From positions 1 to 33,368 of IMG/VR virus record IMGVR_UViG_3300025138_000174: DNA of 33,368 nt, one strand, 5' to 3'. The notes under the pieces are model-generated. The model worked only from the letters and a program-made list of their open reading frames with translations, was not told the DNA's origin and searched no databases. A program made the position numbers and the translations under genes. Shown one piece after another: positions 7,876 to 15,580 of the stretch (positions are counted from its first letter, which is position 1; every line of letters starts with the position of its first letter). This stretch comes from a virus.

Positions 7876-9261
7876 ATGAAAACACTACAAGAACAATACA
7901 ATTTAATTCAAGAAGGTAAGGGCCGTAAGGATTTATTTTTAAAGGAGGCTAAAAAAACATATCCTAATTTATTATCAAATCTTACTTCTTACAAAGATGC
8001 TACAAATATCCTGAAAAGCAAAAGCAAAATTAATGAAAATTTAGGTGGTGTTGTTACTTTAAAACCTTTAGTACAATTAACATCTGAAGACTTTAACCCA
8101 AACAAACAAGCTTGGGAAAGTAAATATGAAGCTTTTGTTAATGAAGAAAGAGCTAAATCATTAAAACCCATCATTGATAAAGATATTGATGAAAAAATCA
8201 ATACTGAAAAGGAAGATGAAAAGGTTAAAGCTGAAGAAAAAAAAGTATCTAAAGGTGTAGAAAATATTGATAAACGTAACTACGATTATTCACCAAAAGA
8301 AGATAACATTAACAACGTTAATGCTCAGGAAATGATGAATGGTGTATATTTTGAACTTAAAGAAGACCCATCTTTAACATTAGAAAAAGCACAAGAAAAA
8401 GTAATTAAAAACCTAGCTAAAGACGAATTACATTACGTTAAAAATGGTCAATTTGGTGTAGGTATAGGATACACAGAACCAGAAGTACAAGAAAATTCAG
8501 GTAAAACATATGGTGGAAGCGGATATAGCGATAAACTTAAAAAATCAGATACAAAAATGAAACCAATTAAAGAAGAATTATTTAAAAAGTTAATAAAAGA
8601 AGGATTAGGTGGCGTAGTAACATCAGGAAACCCAGATTCATTGGCAGCCCAATCAGGAAATATGATTAGACAAATGATGTCTGAAGATGGATTCCAAGCT
8701 GACCAAGCAGGATCTCAATATCATTCATCACTGTATGCTGAATCAAATAAAGAAGATAAATTACCAATGGATGAAGCTCCAAAACCAGATTTTATGGATA
8801 TCGATGGTGACGGAGATAAAGAAGAATCTATGAAAAAAGCAGGTAAAGATAAAAAAGCAAGAAAACCTAAAAAAGAATCGATTGATACTAAATTAGCAGA
8901 AATAGGAAAAGAAGCTGAAAAAGTAAAAATGGAAGCTCAATTAGATTTCTTACATGATCATATTCAAGAAAAAGTAGATAGAGTTAGTTCAATTCAAGAA
9001 GATGAAAATCTTAGCGAATTAATTGACAAGACGAAAATGAAACAAATGCAGAGAGAAATCAAAGATTTGGAAAGAAAGAAAATGAAAATGGAAAGAATCT
9101 ATGAAAAATCTTGTGGTTCAAAATATGCCAAAAAAGAAATGGTAGACGAAATGGATGCCGTAAGTTGGAATGAAAAAAATAACCCAACTCAAGGACCAGC
9201 AGGTGAACGTGATCCTAAAAAAGTAGGACAATCAACATCAGCATACGGTTTAAATAAATAA
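7876..9261 (+). CDS. Large charged head-module protein with a calcium-loop-like motif
   Basis: A 461-residue, Lys/Glu-rich protein that ends 2 nt before the prohead protease gene. The N-terminus (MKTLQEQYNLIQEGKGRKDL, then KKTYPNLLSNLTSYKDAT) is a type I recall from marine T4-like phage structural proteins. An Asp-rich loop DIDGDGDKEESM at residues 308-319 resembles an EF-hand or dockerin calcium loop, but its 12th position is Met rather than Glu. Two short segments are alike (NLGGVVT near residue 55 and GLGGVVT near 243), suggesting internal duplication. The C-terminal third is a long charged helix (about 340-420) followed by a hydrophilic tail. It may be an internal or core head protein cleaved by the adjacent protease. 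That is inferred from position and composition. Confidence 0.65.
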   Translation: MKTLQEQYNLIQEGKGRKDLFLKEAKKTYPNLLSNLTSYKDATNILKSKSKINENLGGVVTLKPLVQLTSEDFNPNKQAWESKYEAFVNEERAKSLKPIIDKDIDEKINTEKEDEKVKAEEKKVSKGVENIDKRNYDYSPKEDNINNVNAQEMMNGVYFELKEDPSLTLEKAQEKVIKNLAKDELHYVKNGQFGVGIGYTEPEVQENSGKTYGGSGYSDKLKKSDTKMKPIKEELFKKLIKEGLGGVVTSGNPDSLAAQSGNMIRQMMSEDGFQADQAGSQYHSSLYAESNKEDKLPMDEAPKPDFMDIDGDGDKEESMKKAGKDKKARKPKKESIDTKLAEIGKEAEKVKMEAQLDFLHDHIQEKVDRVSSIQEDENLSELIDKTKMKQMQREIKDLERKKMKMERIYEKSCGSKYAKKEMVDEMDAVSWNEKNNPTQGPAGERDPKKVGQSTSAYGLNK

Positions 9262-9263
9262 AC

Positions 9264-9869
9264 ATGAGAAAGCTATTAATAGAAACTCATACAATTAATT
9301 ATACCCCAACTGTATTAACCGAAAGTGTTAATGCGGAAAACGGGAATATGATTGTTGAGGGGATATTAGCTACTTGTGAAGTTAAAAACGGTAACGGTAG
9401 ATATTATTCTAAGGAATTATGGGAAAGAGAAATGGATAAGTATAATGAACTAATTGAACAAAGACGTTCAATGGGGGAATTAGACCACCCAGAATCTCAA
9501 ATAATTAATCTACAAAATGTATCACATATTATTAGTGGTTATGAATGGGATGGAAATAACATTATAGGTAAAATAGAAGTTTTACCAACCCCAGCAGGTA
9601 ATATATTAAAGGCACTTGTAGGTAATGGTGTAACAGTAGGTGTATCATCTCGTGGTATGGGTTCATTAGAGGAAAATAGAGAAGGTGTAATGGAAGTTCA
9701 AGATGACTTCGAATTACTATGTTGGGATTTTGTTTCAACCCCTTCCAACCCTGGTTCTTACATGCATATGATTAAAGAAGGTATGGAGGCACCAAAACAT
9801 AACTACACAAAAGTAAATAGTATAATACATGAAATCCTTTGTTCAAAAGGATCATGTCCTATAACTTAA
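9264..9869 (+). CDS. Prohead maturation protease (T4 gp21-like)
   Basis: A 201-residue serine protease of the T4 gp21 / herpesvirus assemblin-like type, which cleaves scaffold, core and capsid proteins during head maturation. Motifs: MIVEGILATCEVKNGNGRYY (29-48) as the first strands, GELDHP (71-76) carrying the catalytic histidine His75, and VGVSSRG (125-131) carrying the catalytic serine (Ser128 or Ser129). CWDFVSTPSNPG (about 153-164) is the conserved substrate-cleft segment. Length matches T4 gp21 (about 212). It is the last gene before a strong terminator and sits just upstream of its presumed substrates, scaffold and major capsid protein. Confidence 0.92.
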   Translation: MRKLLIETHTINYTPTVLTESVNAENGNMIVEGILATCEVKNGNGRYYSKELWEREMDKYNELIEQRRSMGELDHPESQIINLQNVSHIISGYEWDGNNIIGKIEVLPTPAGNILKALVGNGVTVGVSSRGMGSLEENREGVMEVQDDFELLCWDFVSTPSNPGSYMHMIKEGMEAPKHNYTKVNSIIHEILCSKGSCPIT

Positions 9870-9906
9870 TAACTTTTTCTTCGGACGCTACCGACGGATT
9901 AAACAT

Positions 9907-9938
9907 TAGACGCTCATTTGAGCGTCTTTTGTGTTTTT
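9907..9938 (+). terminator. Rho-independent terminator after the protease gene
   Basis: Stem GACGCTC (9909-9915), loop ATTT, stem GAGCGTC (9920-9926), extended by one A-T pair, then TTTT and a further T-rich stretch. It ends the 6181-9869 operon. An upstream copy of GACGCT at 9884-9889 could compete for the right arm. Confidence 0.85.
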
Positions 9939-9948
9939 AATAAGAGGT

Positions 9949-9964
9949 CACATACGTATAACTG
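9949..9964 (+). promoter_or_regulatory. Promoter-like motif CACATACGTATAACTG
   Basis: Lies just downstream of the terminator, 96 nt before the scaffold ATG. It belongs to the CATAYGTATAAY variant found after all three terminators here (also 13099 and 19464). It shares the ATAnnTATAA core with the more common late motif. It probably drives scaffold and major capsid protein. Confidence 0.5.
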
Positions 9965-9968
9965 CAAT

Positions 9969-9994
9969 ACATCATGATTATTCTTATATGATGT
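9969..9994 (+). promoter_or_regulatory. Inverted repeat ACATCAT / ATGATGT in the scaffold-gene leader
   Basis: Perfect 7-bp arms at 9969-9975 and 9988-9994 around a 12-nt loop, just downstream of the promoter-like motif. It could be an operator, or a weak hairpin in the 5' leader of the scaffold-capsid transcript. The arms are AT-rich, so the RNA fold would be modest. Confidence 0.3.
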
Positions 9995-10014
9995 CGACAA
10001 TTATTATTTCTATT

Positions 10015-10032
10015 ACGGTTCTTAATAACCGT
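10015..10032 (+). promoter_or_regulatory. Leader hairpin ACGGTT / AACCGT
   Basis: Perfect 6-bp arms (10015-10020 and 10027-10032) with a 6-nt loop, 28 nt before the scaffold ATG. It may shape or stabilise the 5' leader of the capsid mRNA. There is no T-run after it, so it is not a terminator. Confidence 0.35.
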
Positions 10033-10060
10033 ATTTCACAAACTAAATTTTGGGATTATT

Positions 10061-11302
10061 ATGGCAAACAACAGAGATTTGTTAAAAGAAGCAATCGCCG
10101 ATGCTAAATCAGTTAAAGAAACTGCCATCGCGAATGCAAAACTTGCTTTAGAAGAAGCTTTTACCCCTTATCTACAAGATCAACTATCTGCTAAATTACA
10201 GGAGATGGACGATGAAGACGATAAAGATGTAAAAGAAGAAAAAAAGGAAGAAGTAAAAGAAATGGAAGCTAAAAAAGAAAAAGTTGATGAAATCAACCTT
10301 GACGAATTATTAGCTGAACTTGAGTTAGATGAAAATGCTAGAACAGACGCAGAAGAAGAAGGCTACAAAGATGGCATGAAAGACGAGAAAGAAGATCTTG
10401 AAGAAGATGCTCGTACTGACGCAGAAGAAGAAGGCTACAAAGACGGAGAAAAGGACGAAAAAGAAGACATGGACGACGAGGAAATTGACCTTGAAGATAT
10501 GTCAGAAGACGACCTTAAAGGATTCATCGAAGATGTCATTAAAGACATGGTTGCTGATGGTTCAATTGAACCAGGTGACGAATTTGAAGAAGTTGAAGTT
10601 GAAGACGTAGATGTTGAAGACGTAGATGTTGAAGACGTAGATGTTGAAATTGAACTAGACGAAGAAATGTCGGATCCAGATCAACGTAAAAAGTACAAAG
10701 ACGAATCAAAACCAGAAGAAGAAACTGAATCAGATCGTTTAAAAGAAGAAATGAATGTAGATGTTGAGGTAGATGAATCATTAGCAGTAGCAGCAGGAGT
10801 TGCTTCAGTTTTTGGTGGTGCCGTAGCATTAGATAAAGCAATGGATGCTTTAGAAGCAGGTAAATTAGGTGAAAAAGGTAAAGCATTTGCTGAATTCCTA
10901 AGATCACAAGGTAAAGCTGCTGCAGGTAGATATTCTGAAGGTGTAGAAGAAGATTTAGGTGAAATAGAAGAACTTAAACAAGAACTTCAAGAAGTTAATC
11001 TTTTAAATGCTAAGTTACTTTATACTAATAAAATCTTCAAAGCAAAAAACTTATCAGAAGGTAAGAAAGTAAAAGTTTTAAAAGCATTTGACAAAGCAAC
11101 GGATGTTAAACAAGCAAAAGCTATTTATGAAACATTAAACGAAGGAATTGTAAATACAATTACAAATTCTAGAATTAATGAATCAGTTAAAAAAGGTGCT
11201 GCTTCAAAAGCTAGTGGTTTAGAACCAAAAGCAACAAAACAACCAATTCTTGAATCAAATGAGGTATATGACCGTATGCGTAAGCTAGCGGGATTAATCT
11301 AA
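10061..11302 (+). CDS. Prohead core scaffold protein (gp22-like)
   Basis: A 413-residue, extremely acidic, helical protein between the prohead protease and the major capsid protein, the position of T4 gp22. The N-terminal half is Glu/Asp/Lys-rich and carries two tandem 24-residue repeats (residues 93-116 and 117-140, each opening with an AR-TDAEEEGYKDG block) and a VDVED triplet repeat near 181-195. A central Ala/Gly-rich segment (about 242-290) precedes a coiled coil at about 300-360. The C-terminus ends RMRKLAGLI, typical in my recollection of scaffold proteins in marine T4-like phages. It would form the inner core around which gp23-like protein assembles and would then be degraded by the protease. 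Family assignment rests mainly on position and composition. Confidence 0.75.
   Translation: MANNRDLLKEAIADAKSVKETAIANAKLALEEAFTPYLQDQLSAKLQEMDDEDDKDVKEEKKEEVKEMEAKKEKVDEINLDELLAELELDENARTDAEEEGYKDGMKDEKEDLEEDARTDAEEEGYKDGEKDEKEDMDDEEIDLEDMSEDDLKGFIEDVIKDMVADGSIEPGDEFEEVEVEDVDVEDVDVEDVDVEIELDEEMSDPDQRKKYKDESKPEEETESDRLKEEMNVDVEVDESLAVAAGVASVFGGAVALDKAMDALEAGKLGEKGKAFAEFLRSQGKAAAGRYSEGVEEDLGEIEELKQELQEVNLLNAKLLYTNKIFKAKNLSEGKKVKVLKAFDKATDVKQAKAIYETLNEGIVNTITNSRINESVKKGAASKASGLEPKATKQPILESNEVYDRMRKLAGLI
10337..10480 (+). repeat. Tandem 72-bp repeat in the scaffold gene (two units)
   Basis: Units at 10337-10408 and 10409-10480 encode two similar 24-residue acidic blocks, both containing TDAEEEGYKDG. 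The units differ mostly at synonymous positions (for example AGA/CGT for Arg), so the duplication is not recent or is maintained by protein-level selection. Confidence 0.8.
10601..10645 (+). repeat. Perfect triple 15-bp repeat in the scaffold gene
   Basis: Three exact copies of GAAGACGTAGATGTT at 10601, 10616 and 10631, encoding EDVDV three times. Exact identity suggests a recent slippage expansion in the acidic stretch. Confidence 0.9.
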
Positions 11303-11333
11303 AAACAATTATTAAAATTTAAAATTAAAAAAC

Positions 11334-13028
11334 ATGAGCTTAAATTCATTATTAGAAAGCGCAAACCCATATCAGTCTATGCAGTCTGATGCGGCCAGAT
11401 TATCTGGAAAATGGGCAAAAACAGGTCTACTAGAAGGTCTAGAAGGACAAAACAAAAACAATATGGGTCTTATCTTGGAAAACCAAGCTAAGCAATTAGT
11501 TGTAGAATCATCTCAAACAGGTGGTGGTGCTGCATCTTCAGGAACATTCCAATCACAAACAGCTGTTAACACAGGTGGTCAGTGGGCAGGAGTTGCTTTA
11601 CCATTGGTAAGAAAAGTATTTGGACAAATCGCAGCGAAAGAATTCGTTAGTGTACAGCCAATGAACTTACCTTCAGGTCTAGTATTTTTCCTAGATTTCC
11701 AATACGGAAGTGATAAAACACCTTTCGCAAAAGGAAGTTCTTTATACGGAAACCAAACGGCGGATGGTATAGACAAACCATTTGGAAACACTAACACAGG
11801 TGGATTATACGGAGCGGGTCGTTTCGGGTATTCAATTAACAATTCAGCTTCAATCGCTGCTGATGCATCTGCTCCTTTAGCAGCTGCAATCTGGTCAGAT
11901 TTTGACTTTGATTCTGATTACTCAGCATCAGCTGCTGCTGCAGATTACTGGAAAGTATTAGTACCAACTGCATCTTTAGATTTCGTAGATGTTGCAGGTG
12001 TTTCTGCATTCCAATTATTCTCAGGTTCTCAACAATATGATGCTGTTTCAGCTTCAGCTGGAGAACAAGTATCAGCTTTTACAAAACTAGAAGGTGAAAA
12101 TGTTGCTTTTGTAGTAGCAAAAGCACAATTAGTAAACGGAGCAACTGCATTCGCAGCAGGTGATAACGTTTCTGTTGTTTACCAATTACAACCAACTGAT
12201 AGATACAGAGGTGATTTTGAAGACAATAACCCAGAACCAAATGGTTTAAATGCACCAGCAATCAAAATTCCAGAAATCAATGTACAGATGAAATCATCTG
12301 CAATCGTTGCTAAAACTAGAAAATTGAAAGCAGTATGGACTCCAGAATTCGCACAAGATTTAAATGCATACCACGCATTAGATGCTGAAGCTGAATTGAC
12401 TTCAATCTTAAGTGAGTACATTTCATTAGAAATTGACTTAGAGATCTTAAGTATGTTGATCGAAAACGCAGCTGCAGGAAACGAAGTATGGTCTGCTGTA
12501 AATAATAGATCTATTGTTGCTGATGGTACTAAAATGGGTGCTATTTCAGATTTAGGATTTTACAATTCTCAAGGACAATGGTTCCAAACATTAGGAACTA
12601 AAATCCAAAAGTTAAGTAACATTATTCACCAGAAAACATTAAGAGGTGGTGCAAACTTCCTAGTATGTTCTCCAGCTGTAGGAACGATCATGGAATCAAT
12701 TCCAGGATTTGCTGCTGATACTGATGGTGATGCTGCAAAAGCAACTTACGCATTTGGTGTACAAAAAGTAGGTTCATTAAATGGACGTTACAAAGTATAC
12801 AAAAACCCTTACATGACTGAAAACCAAATCCTATTAGGATTTAGAGGTGCTCAGTTCTTGGAAACAGGTGCTGTATTTGCTCCATACATTCCATTAATCA
12901 TGACTCCGTTAATTTACGATCCAGAAACTTTCACACCACGTAAAGGTTTATTGACTCGTTATGCGAAGAAAATGGTTAGACCAGAATTTTATGGAACTAT
13001 CCAAGTAAATGGTTTAAACTCTCTATAA
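11334..13028 (+). CDS. Major capsid protein (T4 gp23-like)
   Basis: A 564-residue HK97-fold capsid subunit. Diagnostic gp23 segments are ILENQAKQLVVESS (47-60), WAGVALPLVRKVFGQIAAKE (about 83-102) and FVSVQPMNLPSGLVFFLDFQ (about 103-122). Near the C-terminus are FLVCSPAVG and LIMTPLIYDPETFTPRKGL. The N-terminal 50-60 residues are probably the delta domain removed by the gp21-like protease; Ile-Leu-Glu49 and Val-Val-Glu58 are candidate sites for its (I/L)xE-type specificity. An Ala/Ser-rich region (about 175-300) is the likely insertion domain. The gene follows the scaffold by 31 nt with no promoter-like motif of its own, and a strong terminator follows it. Confidence 0.95.
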   Translation: MSLNSLLESANPYQSMQSDAARLSGKWAKTGLLEGLEGQNKNNMGLILENQAKQLVVESSQTGGGAASSGTFQSQTAVNTGGQWAGVALPLVRKVFGQIAAKEFVSVQPMNLPSGLVFFLDFQYGSDKTPFAKGSSLYGNQTADGIDKPFGNTNTGGLYGAGRFGYSINNSASIAADASAPLAAAIWSDFDFDSDYSASAAAADYWKVLVPTASLDFVDVAGVSAFQLFSGSQQYDAVSASAGEQVSAFTKLEGENVAFVVAKAQLVNGATAFAAGDNVSVVYQLQPTDRYRGDFEDNNPEPNGLNAPAIKIPEINVQMKSSAIVAKTRKLKAVWTPEFAQDLNAYHALDAEAELTSILSEYISLEIDLEILSMLIENAAAGNEVWSAVNNRSIVADGTKMGAISDLGFYNSQGQWFQTLGTKIQKLSNIIHQKTLRGGANFLVCSPAVGTIMESIPGFAADTDGDAAKATYAFGVQKVGSLNGRYKVYKNPYMTENQILLGFRGAQFLETGAVFAPYIPLIMTPLIYDPETFTPRKGLLTRYAKKMVRPEFYGTIQVNGLNSL

Positions 13029-13062
13029 TTTTAGAGATGTAAAATCAAATACATATTTAATT

Positions 13063-13088
13063 AAACCCGGCTTAGGCCGGGTTTTTTT
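13063..13088 (+). terminator. Rho-independent terminator after the major capsid gene
   Basis: A 9-bp stem AAACCCGGC / GCCGGGTTT (13063-13071 and 13076-13084) with loop TTAG and a continuing T run. The GC-rich stem stands out in this AT-rich sequence. It closes the scaffold-capsid unit. Confidence 0.92.
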
Positions 13089-13098
13089 ATCCTTTTTT

Positions 13099-13112
13099 CA
13101 TATGTATAATAA
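13099..13112 (+). promoter_or_regulatory. Promoter-like motif CATATGTATAATAA before phoH
   Basis: Eleven bases after the capsid terminator and 15 nt before the PhoH ATG. It combines the CATATGTATAA variant with the TAATAA end of the common late motif, and so links the two classes. Confidence 0.5.
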
Positions 13113-13127
13113 ACAAAAAGTTATTAT

Positions 13128-13814
13128 ATGGCTGCAAACCACCACACTGACGATGTATTCGTTCAAAAAAGAAGACCTAAAAAACCCATCAAATTTAATG
13201 TACAGCTTAACGATGAACAAAAGATAGCTAAAGCAAAAATTATTCAATCACCCATAACGGTGCTTAGAGGAATGGCAGGATCAGGTAAAACTTTAGTAGC
13301 AACACAAGTAGCACTTGATATGTTATTTACTAAACAAGTAGAAAGAATTATAATTACAAGACCAACTGTATCAAAAGAAGATATTGGTTTCTTACCTGGG
13401 GATATTCGAGAAAAAATGGACCCTTGGTTAGCACCTATATACCATAATTTACATATGTTATATAATAAAGATAAAATAGCAAAAGAATTAGATAATGGAA
13501 ATATAGAAATAGTACCTTTTGCATTTATGAGAGGTAGAACATTTTTAAAAGCCTTTGTTATAGTAGATGAGGCACAAAATGTTACACATAACCAAATGGA
13601 GACCGTAATTGGAAGATTAGGAAAAGGCTCTAAAATGGTAATATGTGGTGATATGGCTCAAATTGATTTAAAAGACAAAAGAGAAACAGGCTTTTCCTTT
13701 TTATCTAGAATAGAAGAAAGTGTAGGAGGATTTAGTGTTTCTACTTTATTACAAAACCATAGACATGAAATAGTATCACCAATACTTAAGGTTTATCAAA
13801 CCTTTAGAGATTAA
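13128..13814 (+). CDS. phoH: PhoH-like P-loop ATPase
   Basis: A 228-residue PhoH-family ATPase. Walker A GMAGSGKT is at residues 48-55 and Walker B FVIVDEAQN at 143-151. Family-specific segments include RPTVSKEDIGFLPGD (78-92), FAFMRGRTFL (131-140) and a sensor-like ICGDMAQIDL. PhoH proteins are common in marine phages, where they are often called phosphate-stress or RNA-metabolism genes; their role in infection is not established. It has its own promoter-like motif and sits between the head and neck modules, separated by a terminator on one side and a late motif on the other, so it appears to be a single-gene unit. Confidence 0.93.
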   Translation: MAANHHTDDVFVQKRRPKKPIKFNVQLNDEQKIAKAKIIQSPITVLRGMAGSGKTLVATQVALDMLFTKQVERIIITRPTVSKEDIGFLPGDIREKMDPWLAPIYHNLHMLYNKDKIAKELDNGNIEIVPFAFMRGRTFLKAFVIVDEAQNVTHNQMETVIGRLGKGSKMVICGDMAQIDLKDKRETGFSFLSRIEESVGGFSVSTLLQNHRHEIVSPILKVYQTFRD

Positions 13815-13826
13815 CATATCTTTACC

Positions 13827-13841
13827 ATATTTATAAACATA
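13827..13841 (+). promoter_or_regulatory. Late-promoter-like motif ATATTTATAAACATA
   Basis: In the gap after phoH, 31 nt before the ATG at 13873. The core is identical to the copies before terminase-downstream and sheath genes; this one has the longest spacing to its start codon. Confidence 0.6.
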
Positions 13842-13872
13842 TAATATATCCCAATAAGTTAAAAAATAAATT

Positions 13873-15048
13873 ATGAATATACCTATTTGGTCAGGAACTA
13901 GCACTTTTGCTCCAGGACAAACACCTTTTGGATTTTACGACAATGATCCCGATTTTGTAATAGATGCAAATAAAGTTGCTGATTTTTGTGCCCAAAGAAT
14001 GGGGTATCCTTTAGTAGATGTAGAATTACAATCTGGATCATTCTTTACAGCATTTGAAGAAGCTGTAACTACATATGGTAACGAGATTTATGCGTATAAA
14101 ATACGAGATAATCAATTATCTATTGATGGGTTACCAACGGCATCACTTTTAAATAATGCACTTATAACACCAAGTTTTGAGCCAATAGTTAGACTATCAG
14201 AACAATATGGAGAAGAAGCAGGTAGTGGGGGAAATGTAAATTACTACTCGGGGTCATTTGATTTAACCTCTAGTATTCAAGACTATTCTTTTGAAACTTT
14301 TATGACATCAAGTGGTCTTACAGGATCTGAGTATATGCATGGTATAGAAGTAAAAAGAGTATTTTATGAAAACCCTTACCCCGCAGGTGCCAGATTTTTA
14401 GGAGCAAACAATGGGTTTGGTTTTGGAGGTGTAATGGCATCAGGAATAATGGGTTTAGGAGGATTTGGAGCTGAAGGAGGATATTTAATGGCACCTTTAA
14501 ATTACGATATAGCTGTTATACAGCAAATCGAAATGAGTGAAACCATTCGAAGAAACCAATATTCATTTGAAATAAGAAATAATAATTTAAGAATATTTCC
14601 AATTCCTAATTTTTCATTTAGTGCATATAGTGAAGGTAAAGTTTGGTTTGAATACATTCTTAGGGATGAAAGAATCTCTAGTGCAGTAATGCAAACACCT
14701 GGAAATGTTACTAATGTATCAAATGCCCCTTATGGTAATCCTAATTACGATCAAATTAATAGTGTAGGACGTCAGTGGATATTTGAATATACCTTAGCAT
14801 TATCAAAAGAAATGTTAGGATATGTTAGAGGAAAATATGGTAGTATACCAATCCCAAATGCCGATGTTACATTAAACCAATCAGATTTAATAGCAGCTGG
14901 TACAGCAGAAAAAACTGCATTAGTAGAAAGATTAAGAACATATTTAGATGAAACTTCAAGAATGGCTTCATTAGAAAGAAGAGCAAAAGAAGGAGATTCA
15001 AAAATGCTGGAATTACAAAAGGTTCCATATACAATTTTTATAGGATAA
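13873..15048 (+). CDS. Probable neck protein (gp13-like)
   Basis: A 391-residue virion protein. The N-terminal block contains TPFGFYDNDPDFVIDANKVA followed by DFCAQRMGYPLVDVELQSGS (about 17-57), then FFTAFEEAVTTYGNEIY. These match a conserved family of T4-like marine phages that I associate with the gp13 neck position. The middle has Gly-rich loops (about 173-205) and predicted beta strands, and the C-terminal part is helical (ALVERLRTYLDETSRMASLE). Neck proteins close the filled head and receive the tail. It is followed after 1 nt by a gp14-like gene and then a gp15-like gene, the T4 order 13-14-15. The family is clear in outline; the gp13 identity is inferred partly from order. Confidence 0.6.
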   Translation: MNIPIWSGTSTFAPGQTPFGFYDNDPDFVIDANKVADFCAQRMGYPLVDVELQSGSFFTAFEEAVTTYGNEIYAYKIRDNQLSIDGLPTASLLNNALITPSFEPIVRLSEQYGEEAGSGGNVNYYSGSFDLTSSIQDYSFETFMTSSGLTGSEYMHGIEVKRVFYENPYPAGARFLGANNGFGFGGVMASGIMGLGGFGAEGGYLMAPLNYDIAVIQQIEMSETIRRNQYSFEIRNNNLRIFPIPNFSFSAYSEGKVWFEYILRDERISSAVMQTPGNVTNVSNAPYGNPNYDQINSVGRQWIFEYTLALSKEMLGYVRGKYGSIPIPNADVTLNQSDLIAAGTAEKTALVERLRTYLDETSRMASLERRAKEGDSKMLELQKVPYTIFIG

Positions 15049-15049
15049 T

Positions 15050-15580
15050 ATGGCAATGTACACCAGACAAAGGGATGTTTCTCTTATGCGAAAGTTTAAT
15101 AGAGAATTGATGGGTAATATTATTACTCAACAATGTGCCTTATACCAATTTAAATTAGAAGAAACTAAAGTTAATATCTATGGCGAAGCCGCTGAAGAAA
15201 AGTATTATAATGGTCCCTTTCTATTTAATGTTTTAATAGATAGAGGAGATGAACAATACCCAGAAGCAGGAGAAGGAGTATTATTCGAACAAGGTATTAA
15301 TTTTTATTTCTTTAGAGATGATTTAGTAGATGCTGATGTTGTCCCTCAAGTAGGAGATATTGTTTTATATGAAGAAAAATATTATGGAGTACAAAGCACA
15401 ATTGCTAACCAATATTGGGGAGGTAAAAATCCACAATACCCTAATAATGATTCCGATGGAACACCAAACCCATTAAATCCTAATTTAGATCAATTTGGTA
15501 ACGTAATATCTATATTAGTATCAACATATTACATACCAGCAGATAAAGTAGCAATTTCACCTCATATAGAAAGAATGTAA
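15050..15580 (+). CDS. Probable neck protein (gp14-like)
   Basis: A 176-residue protein starting 1 nt after the gp13-like gene. TRQRDVSLMRKFNRELMGNI forms an N-terminal helix. Then comes YQFKLEETKVNIYGEAAEEK followed by YYNGPFLFNVLIDRG, a pattern of mixed beta structure with a conserved NIYGEA motif that I recall from gp14-type neck proteins of T4-like cyanophages. DIVLYEEKYYGVQSTIANQYW suggests a beta-barrel. An alternative ATG lies two codons downstream (15056). Its stop overlaps the next start (TAATG), so translation is coupled to the tail terminator gene. Assignment depends largely on gene order. Confidence 0.55.
   Translation: MAMYTRQRDVSLMRKFNRELMGNIITQQCALYQFKLEETKVNIYGEAAEEKYYNGPFLFNVLIDRGDEQYPEAGEGVLFEQGINFYFFRDDLVDADVVPQVGDIVLYEEKYYGVQSTIANQYWGGKNPQYPNNDSDGTPNPLNPNLDQFGNVISILVSTYYIPADKVAISPHIERM

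Noticed and set aside
10398-10610. Lys/Thr-rich plus-strand ORF inside the scaffold gene
   Set aside because: Frame-shifted reading of the acidic repeats, with no start context and biased composition.
10539-10907. Minus-strand ORF opposite the scaffold gene, very Leu/His/Gln-rich
   Set aside because: Its composition is the antisense of GAA/GAT-rich codons in the acidic scaffold, an artefact of the repetitive sequence.
11579-12421. Minus-strand ORFs opposite the capsid gene
   Set aside because: Antisense of the well-supported gp23-like gene, with no independent coding signs.
13021-13040. Small CTCT/AGAG inverted repeat just after the capsid gene
   Set aside because: Only 4 bp with an AT loop; the real terminator is the strong stem at 13063-13084.
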